The notes beneath the pieces were generated by a model. The model worked only from the letters and a program-made list of their open reading frames with translations, was not told the DNA's origin and made no database searches. From Casuarius casuarius (taxonomy: Eukaryota; Chordata; Aves; Casuariiformes; Casuariidae), in NCBI GenBank assembly GCA_003342895.1, contig PTFA01000091.1, forward strand, positions 1,829,546 to 1,893,545: a stretch of 64,000 nt of DNA, read 5' to 3'. Positions 40,812-53,420 of the stretch are shown here, piece by piece. Both the position numbers and the translations under genes were made by a program. How positions within the stretch are numbered: position 1 is the stretch's first letter; the number at the start of each line of letters is the position of its first letter.

Positions 40812-40865
40812 TGTTTTTTTCAGCTGTTTTTTTCTTTCTTTTTTTTTCTTTTTTTTTCCTTCCTA
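40812..40865. repeat. Polypyrimidine (T-rich) low-complexity tract
   Basis: Runs of T with interspersed C, such as TTTCTTTCTTTTTTTTTCTT, fill the tract. It could be a decayed poly-A tail on the other strand, but no element body is recognisable next to it. Confidence 0.85.
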
Positions 40866-41100
40866 GCACTCTAGCGACTCAACTCTATCCCAGGCTTCTA
40901 CTGACATTNTCAAGACAGCGGATGACAGGCAAAACGTGTCCACAAGCAATTCAGGCTCTCCCCACTAAGTAATCATAAACACTGCAAGNTTGCAACAAAG
41001 CAGGCAGCTGTCTTTCTCCCTGGACAAGGGCTGCTTCCTCACAAATTGAGGCTCTGCGGGTTTTACAGCTGTCGGACAATGACTCTGGTGCCTGTTTTCT

Positions 41101-41150
41101 CCTTCTCTTCTCTCTCTCTTTTTTTTTTTTTTCCTCCTTTTCTTTCTTTT
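41101..41150. repeat. Second polypyrimidine tract
   Basis: CT dinucleotides pass into a long T run and then CCTCCTTTTCTTTCTTTT. This is low-complexity sequence only. Confidence 0.85.
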
Positions 41151-44100
41151 AATGGAAAATATCTCAGCGTTGCCAGGACTCAAGCGGCCCCCTCTAGCAG
41201 TGAATCGATACAGCCAAGTGACTAGGCTTTAACTTCTCTTCTGGCTGATGCTCCTGGAATTGGCACAGAGGAGTTGTGTTACTTGCACATTCTCCTTTCC
41301 AAGGGTTTATTACCTTCGATCACATTTCTTATAGGGAAGCACATTTTTATTTCGGGGGTGAGGAGAAGGATTTAATAGCACCAAACTGCAGTCGCAGAGG
41401 TGCTGAGAATGGAGAGGCTGGGCCAGATTTAGGGGAGCTCCTGGGAAGTTAGTAACCTTGAGTTTTGCAATTTCCTTCCAGACTGCTAGAGCATGTATGG
41501 AGCCCCAGAAGAAACCTTTATCCCTGGCCTAAATATAGGCAAGAGGAGAGTGAAGATTGCTTTTTATTACTTCTTTGTGTTGATAGAGTCAATCCTGCCT
41601 TGGATTGACTTGCTACATGAGCTCTGAGGCCTTTTCAGATCTCTTTCTATGATACTTTCTGAGGTAGCCTGCAACAGATGCCTCCTCTGCAAAGCTGCGG
41701 TTAGAGAAGCGCCTGCAACACAGTCTGAGTGGTGGATTTACCTCCCCTCAGCTGGTAATTACTACCCCCTTAGCTGAGCGTGCAATTGCTTCTGAGCTGT
41801 TTCAGTGCCATGTAAATCATGCTTTCTCAAATCCCTTTTAGTATGCTGCCTTAATGCTGCTCTTTGACCCTGTGCTACCCCCTTCGACAATGCCAGCTTC
41901 TTACCCTGACTCTTAGCTTAAAGCAAGCTTAATTTTACCTTGTTATGCTACAGCTATCTGTGCCCTCTGCACTCCCTCCCTCTGCCGCCCTCCTCTTCAG
42001 TGGGTCTGTCAAGTGGCACATGTTGGATGAAATACATAAATTCTTTCTGTTTATGATTGAGTATAATAAAGTCTGGCGACTGTGTCTTCCAGGTGGCTTT
42101 TGGACATGCAGCATTTAGTGCATGAAGTGATTGATCTCTGATCTTTAAAATAGGGCTGTGAAAACCATAGTGAATTTGCATGCATGTCGAGTATAAAGCC
42201 AGGAAATAGCAGCTCTGAAACTCTAGCCCCTGCCCTTTATTTCCTTGTGTTGAGTTTTCCATGTTTGACAATGCAGAGTAGTGATTTATGTATAACCAGA
42301 GCAGCCTCCAGTGGTTGGATCTGTGAACTCTTCCAAGCTGCCCTTTATCTTCAGCTCACTTGTGGGTTTTGCAGACCCCTAATCCTGATTCCTGCCTGCT
42401 CCGAGCTCACTTTAGGAGACGGGAGGAGAGCTGGGAGCAGCATGTTCCCTGGTTATTCTGCTGGGAGCAGATTCCATCACTAATTGAGCTGAAAACAGCT
42501 GCTCCATCCTTGGTGCCGCGGGCATGCTGTGCGCAGCAGTTCTGGACAATAGCTGAGATGTAGGGATGCCGGAGCTGCCTCTGCCAGCATCCCGCCTCCG
42601 TTGTAACCCTCTGCAGCAGGGACTTCTGCCAGTCGGGGTACAGCAAATCTGTGTCAGCACTGTCATTAAAAACAATCCAGCCCTACAGGTACTCTCTGCA
42701 GCAGTGCCCATGACGAGGGGGAATCTGGGCCCTACCTCTCCTGTGGCTGTGCTCCCACATAATCTTTATCTGCGAAGGACCAGATGGCCCGGCTCGGTTA
42801 TTGGCCTCAGGCATCACAGAGTGACAAAGCTCCTCAGAAAGTGAGGTTGCTGGGCGTCTTCGTGGCTGGTCCTGGCAGCTGGATGCTTCCCAGAGAGAGC
42901 AGCTTTGCGAGTCACTGCTGGCAGGAGAGAGGGAAGGAGCTGAGATGTGGCTTGCGGAGAGGAGGAAGAAAAGGGCCTCCTGATATTTCTTTCGTGTTTG
43001 TCTTTTAAATTCTCTCTCCCTGCCTCGGCAATTAGTTCTCAGAATGATTGTTGCTTCTCAGAGCCCTCCTGGGCAAAACACATGAGAGGGAATTTTCACC
43101 CTGGGGTGATCAAAGGGAGCTGGGGAAACTGAGCGAGACATATGGGAGAGTCATAGCAAACCCCAAATGGTATTTGTGCCCTCTCTGAGCCTGCAGCCCA
43201 GTCCCACTGCTCTGAGCTGCTCCTTTAAGGACAGGAGCTTCAGAAGCAATGCACCAAGCTGATAAATCCTACCAGCAAGCAAGGGAGTGAATCAGTCTCT
43301 GCTACAGCAATGATGTTTATGGAAAACAGGGAGAGGAGGTGAGGCAGAGAGGTCTGTTTTGTCTGAGAAGCTTCCCTTCTAAAAAGACGGAGTGCTGACA
43401 CTTCTCCTTGATGCAGCTGCCCAGGCATTTCAAAGTGTCTGAGATTTCATTATCTGAAGCAGTCACTGGTTTTGCTGGGAACTTCAGGCTGTTCTACAAA
43501 GCATTTTGAGTATTATTATCGTTGGAATAAAAACATACAAACCACTAATTCTCTGTTTAAATGACCAGCAAGTTCCCTTCAAGCGACACTGCCAAAACAT
43601 TTATCCACCTGATTTTTAACATGTAGAATTTTTTGATTCAGTTTTAACCTTTTTTGATAGGGGTTGGAGACACTTCTGTTTAGAAGCACATTGCAGGCTA
43701 CCAGGAACGTGCTTCCTTGGTGCAGGGAGAGAGAGGGCCTCTGCTTGTCCACACAGAAGGTGTTTTGCAGAGCTGTGAAAATGCAAACTTACCTTTACAT
43801 CATTTGCCAGGAGTTGGAGAGTGCTGCCAGGCAGAAGTGAAAAGTTCAACCTTTCTGCAGGTAAGTGGAATCAAAACCCTTGTTCAGGACAAAGGATGGG
43901 CTTTTCCCAATCTGGCACCATCACACAGCAGAAATACAGCTGGTTTGGTGAGCGAGGTCAGCTTGCTCTGCCAAGGCCTCCTGGGGCATCTCTCCCTCAC
44001 TGTCATCTGTGCACCCCAGGAGCCTGGGCATGGAGGAGCTGGAGGGGAAAATCGGGTCTCTGGGTGCCACTTCTCACACGTTGAATGGGAACCAAAGGGT

Positions 44101-45453
44101 GGGCTTAGCGACTGCTCCTCGCTGTCTGCTGCCTGGGAGCAGAGGCAGCTGCCTGCCAGGTAGGATTTCTCCAGGGCAGAAGCTTTGGAGCCCATGCTGG
44201 GAGGTGGGAAGGTGGCTCCTGGCCAGGCAGCCGGGCTGTATCTGTTAGCTCTGTCCCTCAGTGCCTGGAGGTGGTGTGTGTCCAAAGCCTTTTGAACCCA
44301 TGTATGCTCTTAGCCTCTACCACAGCTGCTCTGACAACCTTGTCCTATCATTTAGCTATGCACCAAAGTGGGGAAAACAAACAAACAAGGTCTGTGATCT
44401 CCTGAAAGGTGTGAACTGCTTTGAGGTTATGCTCCTGGGACCTGTGCTGTCGGTGGCACGTGTTGAAAATGCCCAGCTAAACCTCAATGCATATATGTCC
44501 TGCGGTGCAGACGGGAGAGGGCGGGCGTCTGGTAATGCTGAGTTCATCCCTGAAGCTTCTGGGGCCAGTGCTGGTCACAGGTTCAGGTGAAAACAAAACA
44601 GGCAAATTTCACAATTTTTAGTCAAAGAGGAGTGAGGGAGGGAATGCTGTAAATGTCATTTCGGATCTTCTTAGAATATGTTGCTTGGCCTGGAACAGCA
44701 GTTTTTGATTCTTCCTCAGTTATTTTTCCCATTGCACACTCCCTTCTGATTTGAGTCAAACTTTTAAATTGAAAGGCAGCACTTCAAGGAGAAAAGGAAA
44801 AATTTCTGCCTGTAAAATGTTTAACTGAAATGTTTCAACATTTCTGAAATGAATGGTGTCGTTTAGAATATGTCAAAACAAAAAGCTTCAATCTTTTGAG
44901 CGTTTCCTCTTTTTTTTCTTTTTCTAGGTAAGAGTATTCCCTTAGACATGAATTCGTAAACAGTTTTAAGTCCCCCCCACTCCTCACAAAGGCTTATTAG
45001 CAAATGAAGAAAATATCACCAAGCCCTGGCTCTGCCAAACAGACCCTAGCAAGGGGGCTGGACAAGGTCAAATACAAAAAAAAGAAATGAAAGAGCATCC
45101 TCTAGAGACAGCTACAGACTTGCAATATAGGTAATCATGTCATAAGTACCACTTTATTGGCTTTTTCTTCTCTCTTTCTCTGTGTGCCTGTGGCTTTTGG
45201 TTTGCTGGGGGAGGAGAAGTGAGAGCAAAGCCGGCAGGAGAATTTTGATGTTATTGTGGCTGTTGTTTATTTGTCTGCATAGTAATGTGAATTTATATGT
45301 ATGTCTGTGCATGTTTGCATGTGATCTCTGTATTTGTGTCCATCTCTTTCATTCCCCTTGTATCCATCCATGCACGGCGTGATATAAACAAACCTGCCTC
45401 TGGACATGTCATGGCTTAAAATAGATGTTCATACATCAGCCTTTCCACGGCGG
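41151..45453. other. Gene-free flank approaching DUSP26
   Basis: GC content rises towards the right. No protein-coding exon is recognised. Since human DUSP26 has an untranslated first exon some kilobases from its coding exons, the promoter of this DUSP26 copy may lie in here or in the next 2.3 kb, but I cannot place it. Confidence 0.4.
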
Positions 45454-47767
45454 CAGCAGCAGCAGCAGGAAGACATGGCCGACTGGATCTGACTACAACG
45501 TTCAGTTTGAGCTGAGAAATCACAGCCCTCACAAAGGTAGAGTAACGGGTGGGCGTCTCCTTCCTCCCGCGTGTCTGTCTGTCTGTCTCTGCAGAGTGTG
45601 TGGGGTTGAGCAGCCTGCGCTCGTTCAGCAGTGCTTCTTCAGAGCTCGCTCCGTGTGTCTAGGCAGGCTCCGGCCGTTTCTTCCCTCCCTCGCTCCGAGC
45701 GTGGCACGACTGGCAGGGGCTCCAGAGGCAGCCAGCAGTGGGGGGGGAGTGGGCTGCAAGCCCCCGGGGTTGGCTGCCCAGCGGGGGTGCAGCTGATGCC
45801 TCCGAGGGGTTTGGGTGCCAGGAGTGCTTTGGGATCTCTTCTGAGGTCTTAGGCGTGGGGCGATTTCTCTTCCCTTGCAGCGCTTTGTGGGCACTGGCAT
45901 GGCAGTGTGTTGTGGGGTGGGATGCTGGAGGGCAGCTTCATGCCTGAGGTTTCTGGAGCTACATCCCAGAATAGGTGTAGTTTGCTGTTGTATTAGCTAG
46001 CTGTAGCAATAAGAGGGTCTGCTGTTAGGCTAGTTACAGCTTCACACTGATGATTTGGTGTTTTTCAGACCCCTCTGCTATTTGCTTCCTAATGTTGCCC
46101 AGGGCATCGTGGAGCTGTTGGCATTTGGCTGGGCTGCAGCCAAGGTCACACAAGGCTTAAGGGTCTGCTCCATTCGCAGGGCCCTGGCACACTGCCGTGC
46201 TGAATGCCCTTTCCCGGTGCAGTTTGCCAAGTCTTAATTCCCAGTATTAAGGAATCCAAAATTCATCAGGGCAGGGGCGATGTGTCAGGGTCAGACCTGG
46301 CCGATGCCCCATGCTGGGGAAGCGTGTGTTATGCTGAGTGCCAGCTGCGAGCAGCCCTGGCAGGGCAGCCCTCTCCTGTGCTGCACCCCAGCACGCCAAA
46401 GGCAGGGTCAGAGCTGGCCCGTCTGCAGCAGGGAGCCGGGAGGGAGGCAGCTGTGGGTGTCCGGACTCCCTCTGAGTTCCCCCATGCCCTTGCAATGTTT
46501 TCTTCCTCTGTGCGCTGCCAAGAAGGTGGCTAGAGGCTGCTGCTTTCTGTACTGTTGGCTGCTGGCCGGTGCCTTAGGCAGAATGTCAAAGCAGACAGAC
46601 CAGTGCTCTGATCCAGCCTGGCCAGTCCAAGGTCATTGCGTTTCCTGCTGCCAAGCCCCAAAAACAAGCGGCTGGTGCTGAGCTGCTGCTGAGGAGGGGG
46701 TTGTGATGAGATGCCCCTTGGACAGGCTCCCAGCCCCTCCAGGGCAGCTCAGGGCAGCAGTGTGGTGGCTGGAGAGGGAGACTTATATTCTCAGTCTGGA
46801 GGGGCTTCAGTCAGAGCCAGTTAGAGGGGCAGCAGCAAGCAAGCAAAAAGGCAGCTGTGACTAATGTTTGCCTGCAGGGCTGAGTTACTGCTCTGCATGG
46901 GTAAGGCTGTCCAGGGAGGTTTCCTGCAGATGGGTGACAAGTATCAGGATGATCTAAAGGTTTGAAAGCAGAACTGCATCCTAAAGGATCTGCTCTGTAA
47001 AAGGAGCTTTCTCATCCCCTGAAATTAACTCTTCCCACCCCAGCCCAGTCCTAGGTGTCCAAATGCAGCAGGAGGACTGCTGTACTTGGGGGTTAATCCA
47101 GCTTCTCCCTGCCTGCAGGCTTTTCTGCCTGGTCCATGGGAGGCTGGGTCCTGGCCAGGCTCCTCATGGTGCCATTTGGAATCCTCCACCTGTTTGGGGA
47201 TTTTTCTCCCCTCCCCGATCCTGGTGTCTTGCCCAGAGCTCTGGCCGCCTTTCATTGCTTCTGATCACAGGTTGGCAGCATCAGCTCTTGAGCTGGCGTT
47301 GTCACACTGGCAGGCAGAGCCCCCGAGCCAGCTCAGAAGGAAGGTGGTCCTGTATAGAGCATCTCTTGCCAATGTGGCCTCAACCCAAAGACATGAGGCT
47401 GGAGCAATACTTCAGCCCACGGAGACTCAGCAATCTGTCTGCCTCTCCAGATTGACTCACCAGCCCTGACATCATAAACTTCTTCCTATTGCTTCTTGGA
47501 AGGGAGTATAGGTGATACTCTTTCTCACACTGGGAATGATTGGGTAGCTGGCTTTACATGGCCTCCTCATCAGGAAGATCAGACTTGGCTGCTTTGGGCC
47601 AGTATTTCTACACAAGGGATGGAGTGAGAGGTCCCCAGTTCTTCTAATGGCATCTCCACTGCTTCCGTGACAGGACCGTGGGTGGCAGCAGCAGCAGAAG
47701 CAACCTCCAGGCCACTCTCCGGCCTTCACGAACCCACAGGTATGCGTTGTGGGTCTCGGCAGCTCCA
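45454..47767. other. GC-rich DUSP26 upstream region; 5' exon not placed
   Basis: A short CAG run at about 45454-45470 is followed by a possible exon end with an AAAG|GTAGAG donor near 45537, and a (GTCT)4 run lies at about 45573-45590. Just upstream of the DUSP26 start, two acceptor-like sites occur: GTGACAG ending at 47673 and CCCACAG ending at 47739. One of them probably opens the first coding exon. I see no TATA box or start that settles the promoter. Confidence 0.35.
47742..47744 (+). promoter_or_regulatory. Out-of-frame upstream ATG overlapping the DUSP26 start
   Basis: This ATG (context GGTATGC) lies 26 bases before the chosen DUSP26 start, in another frame, and stays open past it. If the mRNA includes it, which depends on using the acceptor ending at 47739 or a more upstream one, it could lower initiation at 47768. 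Its context has no purine three bases before the ATG, so leaky scanning is likely. Confidence 0.3.
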
Positions 47768-49395
47768 ATGGCTTTCCTGTCCAGGTTCTCCAGGAATGGC
47801 ACCAGGTCGCCGAGCCGGGGCTCACGGGAAGAGCGCAACAACCACCCTATCCTCAGCGTCTTTGAGCTCGAAAGGTTGCTGTACACAGGAAAGACAGCCT
47901 GTAATCATGCTGATGAGGTCTGGCCAGGACTCTACCTGGGAGATCAGTATGTATCATATGGGCCTGAGAACTATGGGGTTTAGGGATGTGTGAAATTGGG
48001 AAAATGTGGGAAAGGAAGGATGAGAAATGTGAGGGGAAGAAAAGGATGTGAGGTGAGGCAGGAGGACATGATGGGTTTGATATGGAGAGAAGGATGGACA
48101 GTAGCACTGCTATAGGGAGCATTCAGAGTGCTTCTTGGTAGGGTGGGTGGAGGTGGTGCACCTGTTCTGCAGCCAACCCCAGGAGACAGAGACCATGAGA
48201 CTGACTTAAAATTCAAGAACCTGTGGCATTTTTCCTTTGCCTCTGGGTTTCTCAGCCATAAATGTGTGCCCAGGACAGCTCTTGAACTGTCCTTGGAAAC
48301 ATTTCTTTAATGAAGGCCAAGTTTCTTGGGTGATAGCTGGATTTGTCTCTGGCTTTGAGACAGATGTTAGGCCTGTGCTTAAAACAGTGCCATCGTGCAG
48401 TGTGAGGGGTCTCTGATACACCATCAGTTAAACCAGGAACTTTTTTGCTGAACTTATGCATCTAGTCTTCACGTTCTGTGCTTTCCTCCTTCCTTGCAGA
48501 GATATAGCAGCTAACCGGCGCGAGCTGGCTCACCTGCGGATCACCCACATCCTCAACGCCTCGCACAGCAAGTGGAGAGGGGGTGCTGAGTACTATGAGG
48601 GCACAGGCATCCGCTACCTGGGCATCGAGGCCCATGACTCGCCTTCCTTTGACATGAGCCCCTACTTCTATCCTGCAGCTGACTTCATCCACCAGGCGCT
48701 GAATGAAGGTTGGTGACAGTGATGACCAGGAGAGAAGTGGGGGGAAGTGGGGATCAGTGGGGGAGAAACTCACCTGGGCAGGTGGGAAACTAGATTGAAA
48801 TCCTTGTCGTTAAACATACAAGGAAAAAAAAGGATTTCTAGCCTGGGTGGTGTTTCCTGCACAGATTCACCTCTTCCAAAGAGGAATTAGACTAGGTCAG
48901 GGTGCTGGCCTCCCAGGTTGCAGTCCCAGCCACTGTCCTTGGCTGCGACTGGTCCTGTTTAGGTTGTTTTGGGAGATGACGATGCACCGATGCCCCTTGC
49001 CAAGGGAGGGACCTCAGTGCATCACAGAGTCATAGTCTCACCAAGGCCCAATGTCTAACCCAGGAGGGCAGCACACCTGAGCCACAGCTCCAGGGTGTAC
49101 CATGGCAAATAGTTAGATTCTGAATGTGTTTTTTTTTTTAATTGGGACATTTGGCCTGCTGTGACGCAGCCACTCTGTTTCCATCCACCCCCCAGGAAGA
49201 ATCCTTGTGCACTGTGCTGTTGGGGTGAGCAGGTCGGCCACCTTGGTCCTCGCCTACCTCATGATCCGCCACCACATGCCCCTGGTAGAAGCCATAAAGA
49301 CGGTCAAGGACCACCGTGGTATCATCCCCAATCGGGGTTTCTTGCGCCAACTGGTCGCCCTGGACAACGCCCTGAGGCTGAAGAGGAGCATGTGA
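47768..49395 (+). CDS. DUSP26: DUSP26, atypical dual-specificity protein phosphatase (3 coding exons)
   Basis: DUSP26 removes phosphate from Tyr and Ser/Thr of substrates reported to include p38 and ERK MAP kinases, p53 and the kinesin adaptor KAP3; it is enriched in brain and muscle. Coding exons are 47768-47946, 48500-48708 and 49196-49395, joined by GT-AG introns in phases 2 and 1, giving 195 residues (human 211). Residues 31-59 ([22 protein letters not shown]) match DUSP26 specifically. The signature [11 protein letters not shown] puts catalytic Cys at 136 and the phosphate-binding Arg at 142, and [10 protein letters not shown] gives the general acid Asp106. NRGFLRQL near the C-terminus is typical of the family. 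I chose the ATG at 47768 ([10 protein letters not shown]) because it aligns with the second Met of human DUSP26. The upstream frame (LWVS before it) still resembles human but has no ATG, so a short extension from an upstream exon is possible. RNF122 follows on the same strand, as in human 8p12. Confidence 0.95.
47947..48499 (+). other. DUSP26 intron 1 (between coding exons)
   Basis: The donor is CA|GTATGT and the acceptor TCCTTGCAG|A; the split codon rejoins as CAA (Gln60). No repeat or RNA gene is seen inside. Confidence 0.9.
48709..49195 (+). other. DUSP26 intron 2
   Basis: The donor is GAAG|GTTGGT and the acceptor CCACCCCCCAG|GA, rejoining as GGA (Gly130). A T run lies at about 49129-49139. 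Nothing else is recognisable. Confidence 0.9.
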
Positions 49396-49970
49396 AGGAG
49401 GACGAGAAGGGCTGTGCAGTGCGGGTGTTGTGTGTGCAGTGTGCACCTGACCCCGGTGCCTGCTGAGTGGCAGAGACAGGGCTTCCTTATGGTGCAGATG
49501 CTTGGCAGCTAATGGATTACATGCAAGTGGCCCCCAGGCCCCCCCAGCTAAGGGGAACCCCAGGTACGTGAGCTATTCCTAGTGGTAAAGCATAAGCCCT
49601 CAACCTGCAATCTTGCCACCTAGGTAGGCCTAATATATAGCCTCCTTCCCAGCCTGCTCGCTCAAAGATGTATCCGGAGGGATATCTTAGACCCACATTT
49701 CAGGTTATTCTCTATCCCTGCTGGCTCTGGGAAGCCTTCAAGGGTTGGTTCTCCCACCTGGCAGATGCATTCACCAGGCCAGTCCCAGCCCTCTCTCCCA
49801 GGAGATCCAAGCTCTGTGTGTTCCTTGTTTTCCATTCATCTTTTGGTCTGTGTGTGGCAACGTGACTCAGGCCTGGTGTGTGGGCTCTGTCAAACAGGCC
49901 TTTTGTCATAGTGTTTGGATGTCCTCTGTGCCTAGTGTTAACGTGTAAGAATAAAGTCACTGCTAAGGAA
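49396..49970 (+). terminator. DUSP26 3' UTR and polyadenylation signal
   Basis: The UTR runs from the stop codon to an AATAAA at 49950-49955, with cleavage expected about 15-20 bases later near 49970. A downstream TGT/TTTT-containing segment follows. The resulting UTR of about 575 nt is an estimate from the signal. Confidence 0.75.
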
Positions 49971-51899
49971 AAAGTCTGGCCATCTCTCCTCTGTTTTGGA
50001 ACGTAATCCAGGTTGGGCTTCTTCATAGGAGTCTGTGGGAGAGCATCACTCTGGATGCTCTGGGCTGAGATAGGCTCAAATCTTCCCAAATGCTGGGTTC
50101 GGAGGCTCAGGTCAGAGGCTGAGCTTTTTTACTGAGACCCCACTGGTGGCTGGTGCCTGTGCTGAGCCTCCCCAGTCTGGTTTTCTCCAGTGGTGCAGAC
50201 AGAAAGGGGAGCTCTGAGTGGGGAGCAGAGCCCATCTGGCAGTGCACCAGCCCTGCCTGTGCTTTGCAGGGTTGCTAAGATTTCTCCGTACATCAGGAGG
50301 TTGTGAGCAGAGAGGACACGGCTGATGAAGGCAGGAGGTGGCTTTTGTGTGCTCAAGTCTGGATTCCTTATTAAGGCTCTTGGCCTCAAATTTCAATAGG
50401 AAGCAGGGGAGGGAAGAGCGAGAAGAAGTGAACTTCTGGTTAGATACAGATCAGCACTGGACCAAAGCCAAGAGCAATGCTCATATGAGGGAAAAGAGGA
50501 TGCTCTGAGCTTTGGGAGTACCCCAAGTACAGAGACAGAGCCTCAGTGCATGGCCACAGAGGGAACGAGGCTAGCCTTGTGTTTGCTGTGCTGCTGGGTT
50601 GTTTCTAACAGTATCCTTCGATCTGGCACGCGGATCCAGGCTTATGAGGCTATGGAAGGCCAGCACGGGCCCAGGACCAGCGTCTGCTACCCCATGCCGT
50701 TGCTGCTGGGAGAGGCGCCAACCCTGCTGCGCTCGGCTGCGTGTGCTGCCCGCCCTCCTGGCAGCCGGGGCTGGGCGGCTCCAGCCCAGCCGTCTCGCAT
50801 CTGCCCGGGCTGGCAGCAGGGTCAGGGAGCTTCGCCTTCCCCTGGGATGCCAGTGAGGGCGGGGGGGCCCAGCCTGTCCTGCTGGGCCAGGCCCTGCAGG
50901 CCTCCATCTGGAGGGGCACAACCCAGGTGGGGGCCCTCCCCAGTGAAGAACCCCTGCAATGGGGGGCCTGAAGCCCCCAGCTCAGCAGGCAAGGAAAAGT
51001 GCAGCCCCCCAGGCTGCGGTGCGCGTGTGGGGCAGCGGGTGCACGGGGTGCTCGGCCTGCTGCCGGGGTTTCCATCCATCACGAGATGGCGGTGTTGGTC
51101 TCCCGAAGGAAGCACACACGAGCTCTCCGCTGGGGCTAGCCGGAAGACAGCTCCCCACGGGCCTGTGAAAATCAGCTTCCCTGCTCGCGGGGGGCAGGAC
51201 AGGCAAGCTGGGCCCGGGGAGAGCAGGCACCAGGGTCGGGAGCAAGTGGTGAAGGTGGCGGCGGGACCCCCGGGCGCCGGGCTGCCCTGCCCTGTCCCTG
51301 CGTGCTGCCGGCCCTCGTTGCCGCCTGCTCCTATTATAGCTCCATTCTTCCTCCGCTTCCACGGAGCATGCGAAGCGTGACTTGGCTGCTGGCTGCGTCC
51401 GTGCCCAGATCCCACAGATGTAGTGAGAGGAGCCTGATGGCCACGGGGGTGAGCGGCGGTCTGGGGGTGCAGCCTGCCCACCGGGGCTCCCTCACGTACC
51501 CGGCCCGCGTCTGGGGGTGCCACGGGCCTGTCCGGCTGCCAGGGCGACACAGGGAAAAGCATCCCCTTGCTTTTGTCAGCACAGAGCTGTTTATGCGATG
51601 TCAGTCGAGGGTGAAGGCTTGAATCTGCTTGTACTTCACAGGGGTTTTGAGCAGTAATTGGCGCACTGAGGCCACGGCTGCCAGCGGGCGCCTCCGAGCG
51701 ACGCTGCTCCGGGAACGCCTGCCTTTGCTCTCCCTCTTGCACTCGAGCTCAGCTCTTTAGTTTGCCACAGCCGTGAGCATCTGCTAACATGTTGCCCAAC
51801 TCCTGTTCTAGGGACTCTGCTCGTACAGGACCCGATGTGCCCCAGGGGCCCGGCGCCAGCCCAGCAAGGCACCGGCAGAGAGAACAACAGGTCTGACTG
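49971..51899. other. DUSP26-RNF122 intergenic spacer, GC-rich on the right
   Basis: No exon is recognised. From about 50,600 the GC content is high, and long open frames exist on both strands, overlapping each other. They carry no domains and are Pro/Gly/Ala/Arg-rich, as expected by composition. Confidence 0.5.
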
Positions 51900-53420
51900 C
51901 TGGCGGCAGAGCCGAGGTTGCCCGGCTGGAGGGCTGCAGCCGCAGAGGCAAGGAGGGGCCGGCGCTGGGCAACGCGCAGGGGTTGGTCGCGCTCTGCCAC
52001 GGCGCCGGGTGTTGCTAGGGCGGCAGAAGCTTCAAGGGGTGCGCGTGGAGCTTGGCGAGGTCCCAGGGTGGTTGTGAAACACCTCCTGTCAGGTTTTGCA
52101 ATCCTGCTTTGTGCTCCTTGCCGCCGTGCACGGCTCCCTTTGTGCAGCCTGCTGCTCATCGGGCCCCGACCTCCGAGCGCTGCCGTTGCTCAGCAGAGCT
52201 GGGATCAGGGAGGCGCTGAGCACGAGGGGAGCCGCGTTTGTGTGGGGATCAGCAAACTCATCCAGAGCGAGGATCCCTGACAGAGCCGGGGGTGTGCTGC
52301 ACCCCCGCGTGCTTGCAGCGGCGGGGTGCCTGTGTCGAGGGGTTGTTGCGTTGCTCGGGAAAGCACCTGGATTTTGGGAGGGCGGGCTGTCGGCACAGCC
52401 CCAGGCCCCAACACTGTCAGTGCAGGACGGTGCACAGAGCCTGCGGCGCTGCTGCCCCGGCCGCGGGGCGCAGGGGGGAACCACGAGCAGCGTCATGGCC
52501 CCGCGCCGCCAGCCCCGCTGCCCTCCTGGTCCCCAGTCACCTGCAGCATCCAAGGTTTGGATGGAGATGCTGATCACATCCAGACCTCCTCCGCGTCCCC
52601 TGCACAAGGCAGGGCACCCTGAGGGCAGCACCTTCCGGGAGGGTCTCCCAAAGGGCAGCTCCACGCACAGGGGCTGGGCGAGCTCCGGCCTGTGGCAGAG
52701 CGTTTCTGCGGGGCGACGGAGCCATCGCACTGCGTGTGAGCAGAGCTCCGGCTGTGCGGGGAGAAGCACCGTGCGCTGCAGGCAGGTGCGTCGCGGGAGC
52801 AGTGCACCCTCGCAAAAACGCCCATCGCAGGAGCGCGCGCTGCAGGAACACCCGTCGCCGGAGCGGCCCGGGCCCCGGCTTCTCTGCCCTCGTCCCCCCG
52901 CAGAGCTCTCGGCCGGCCCCGGCNNNNNNNNNNNNNNNNNNNNNNNNNNNNNNNNNNNNNNNNNNNNNNNNNNNNNNNNNNNNNNNNNNNNNNNNNNNNN
53001 NNNNNNNNNNNNNNNNNNNNNNNNNNNNNNNNNNNNNNNNNNNNNNNNNNNNNNNNNNNNNNNNNNNNNNNNNNNNNNNNNNNNNNNNNNNNNNNNNNNN
53101 NNNNNNNNNNNNNNNNNNNNNNNNNNNNNNNNNNNNNNNNNNNNNNNNNNNNNNNNNNNNNNNNNNNNNNNNNNNNNNNNNNNNNNNNNNNNNNNNNNNN
53201 NNNNNNNNNNNNNNNNNNNNNNNNNNNNNNNNNNNNNNNNNNNNNNNNNNNNNNNNNNNNNNNNNNNNNNNNNNNNNNNNNNNNNNNNNNNNNNNNNGGG
53301 CGCCCCTCGCTGCCCGGTGCCGCGGTCCGCAGGGAGCCGCTGCCGCCGCCGGGCGCGGCCGAGCCGGGGTCGCTTTGCTCCGGCGACGGCGGCGGCGCAT
53401 CCTGCTCGGCTCCCGGGAAT
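51900..53420. promoter_or_regulatory. CpG-island-like region, probable RNF122 promoter
   Basis: CpG dinucleotides are dense on both sides of the assembly gap (for example GCGCTCTGCCACGGCGCCGG near 51990 and GACGGCGGCGGCGCATCC near 53386). The region lies 5-6.5 kb before the first RNF122 exon found, in the right place for its promoter. The translation start expected from human (Met-His-Pro-Phe) is not present in the readable sequence between DUSP26 and 58378, which fits exon 1 lying in the gap. Confidence 0.55.
52924..53297. other. Assembly gap (374 Ns)
   Basis: An unbroken N run sits inside the most CpG-rich part of the intergenic region. GC-rich first exons are commonly lost from short-read bird assemblies. 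Translated frames that run across it are meaningless. Confidence 0.99.
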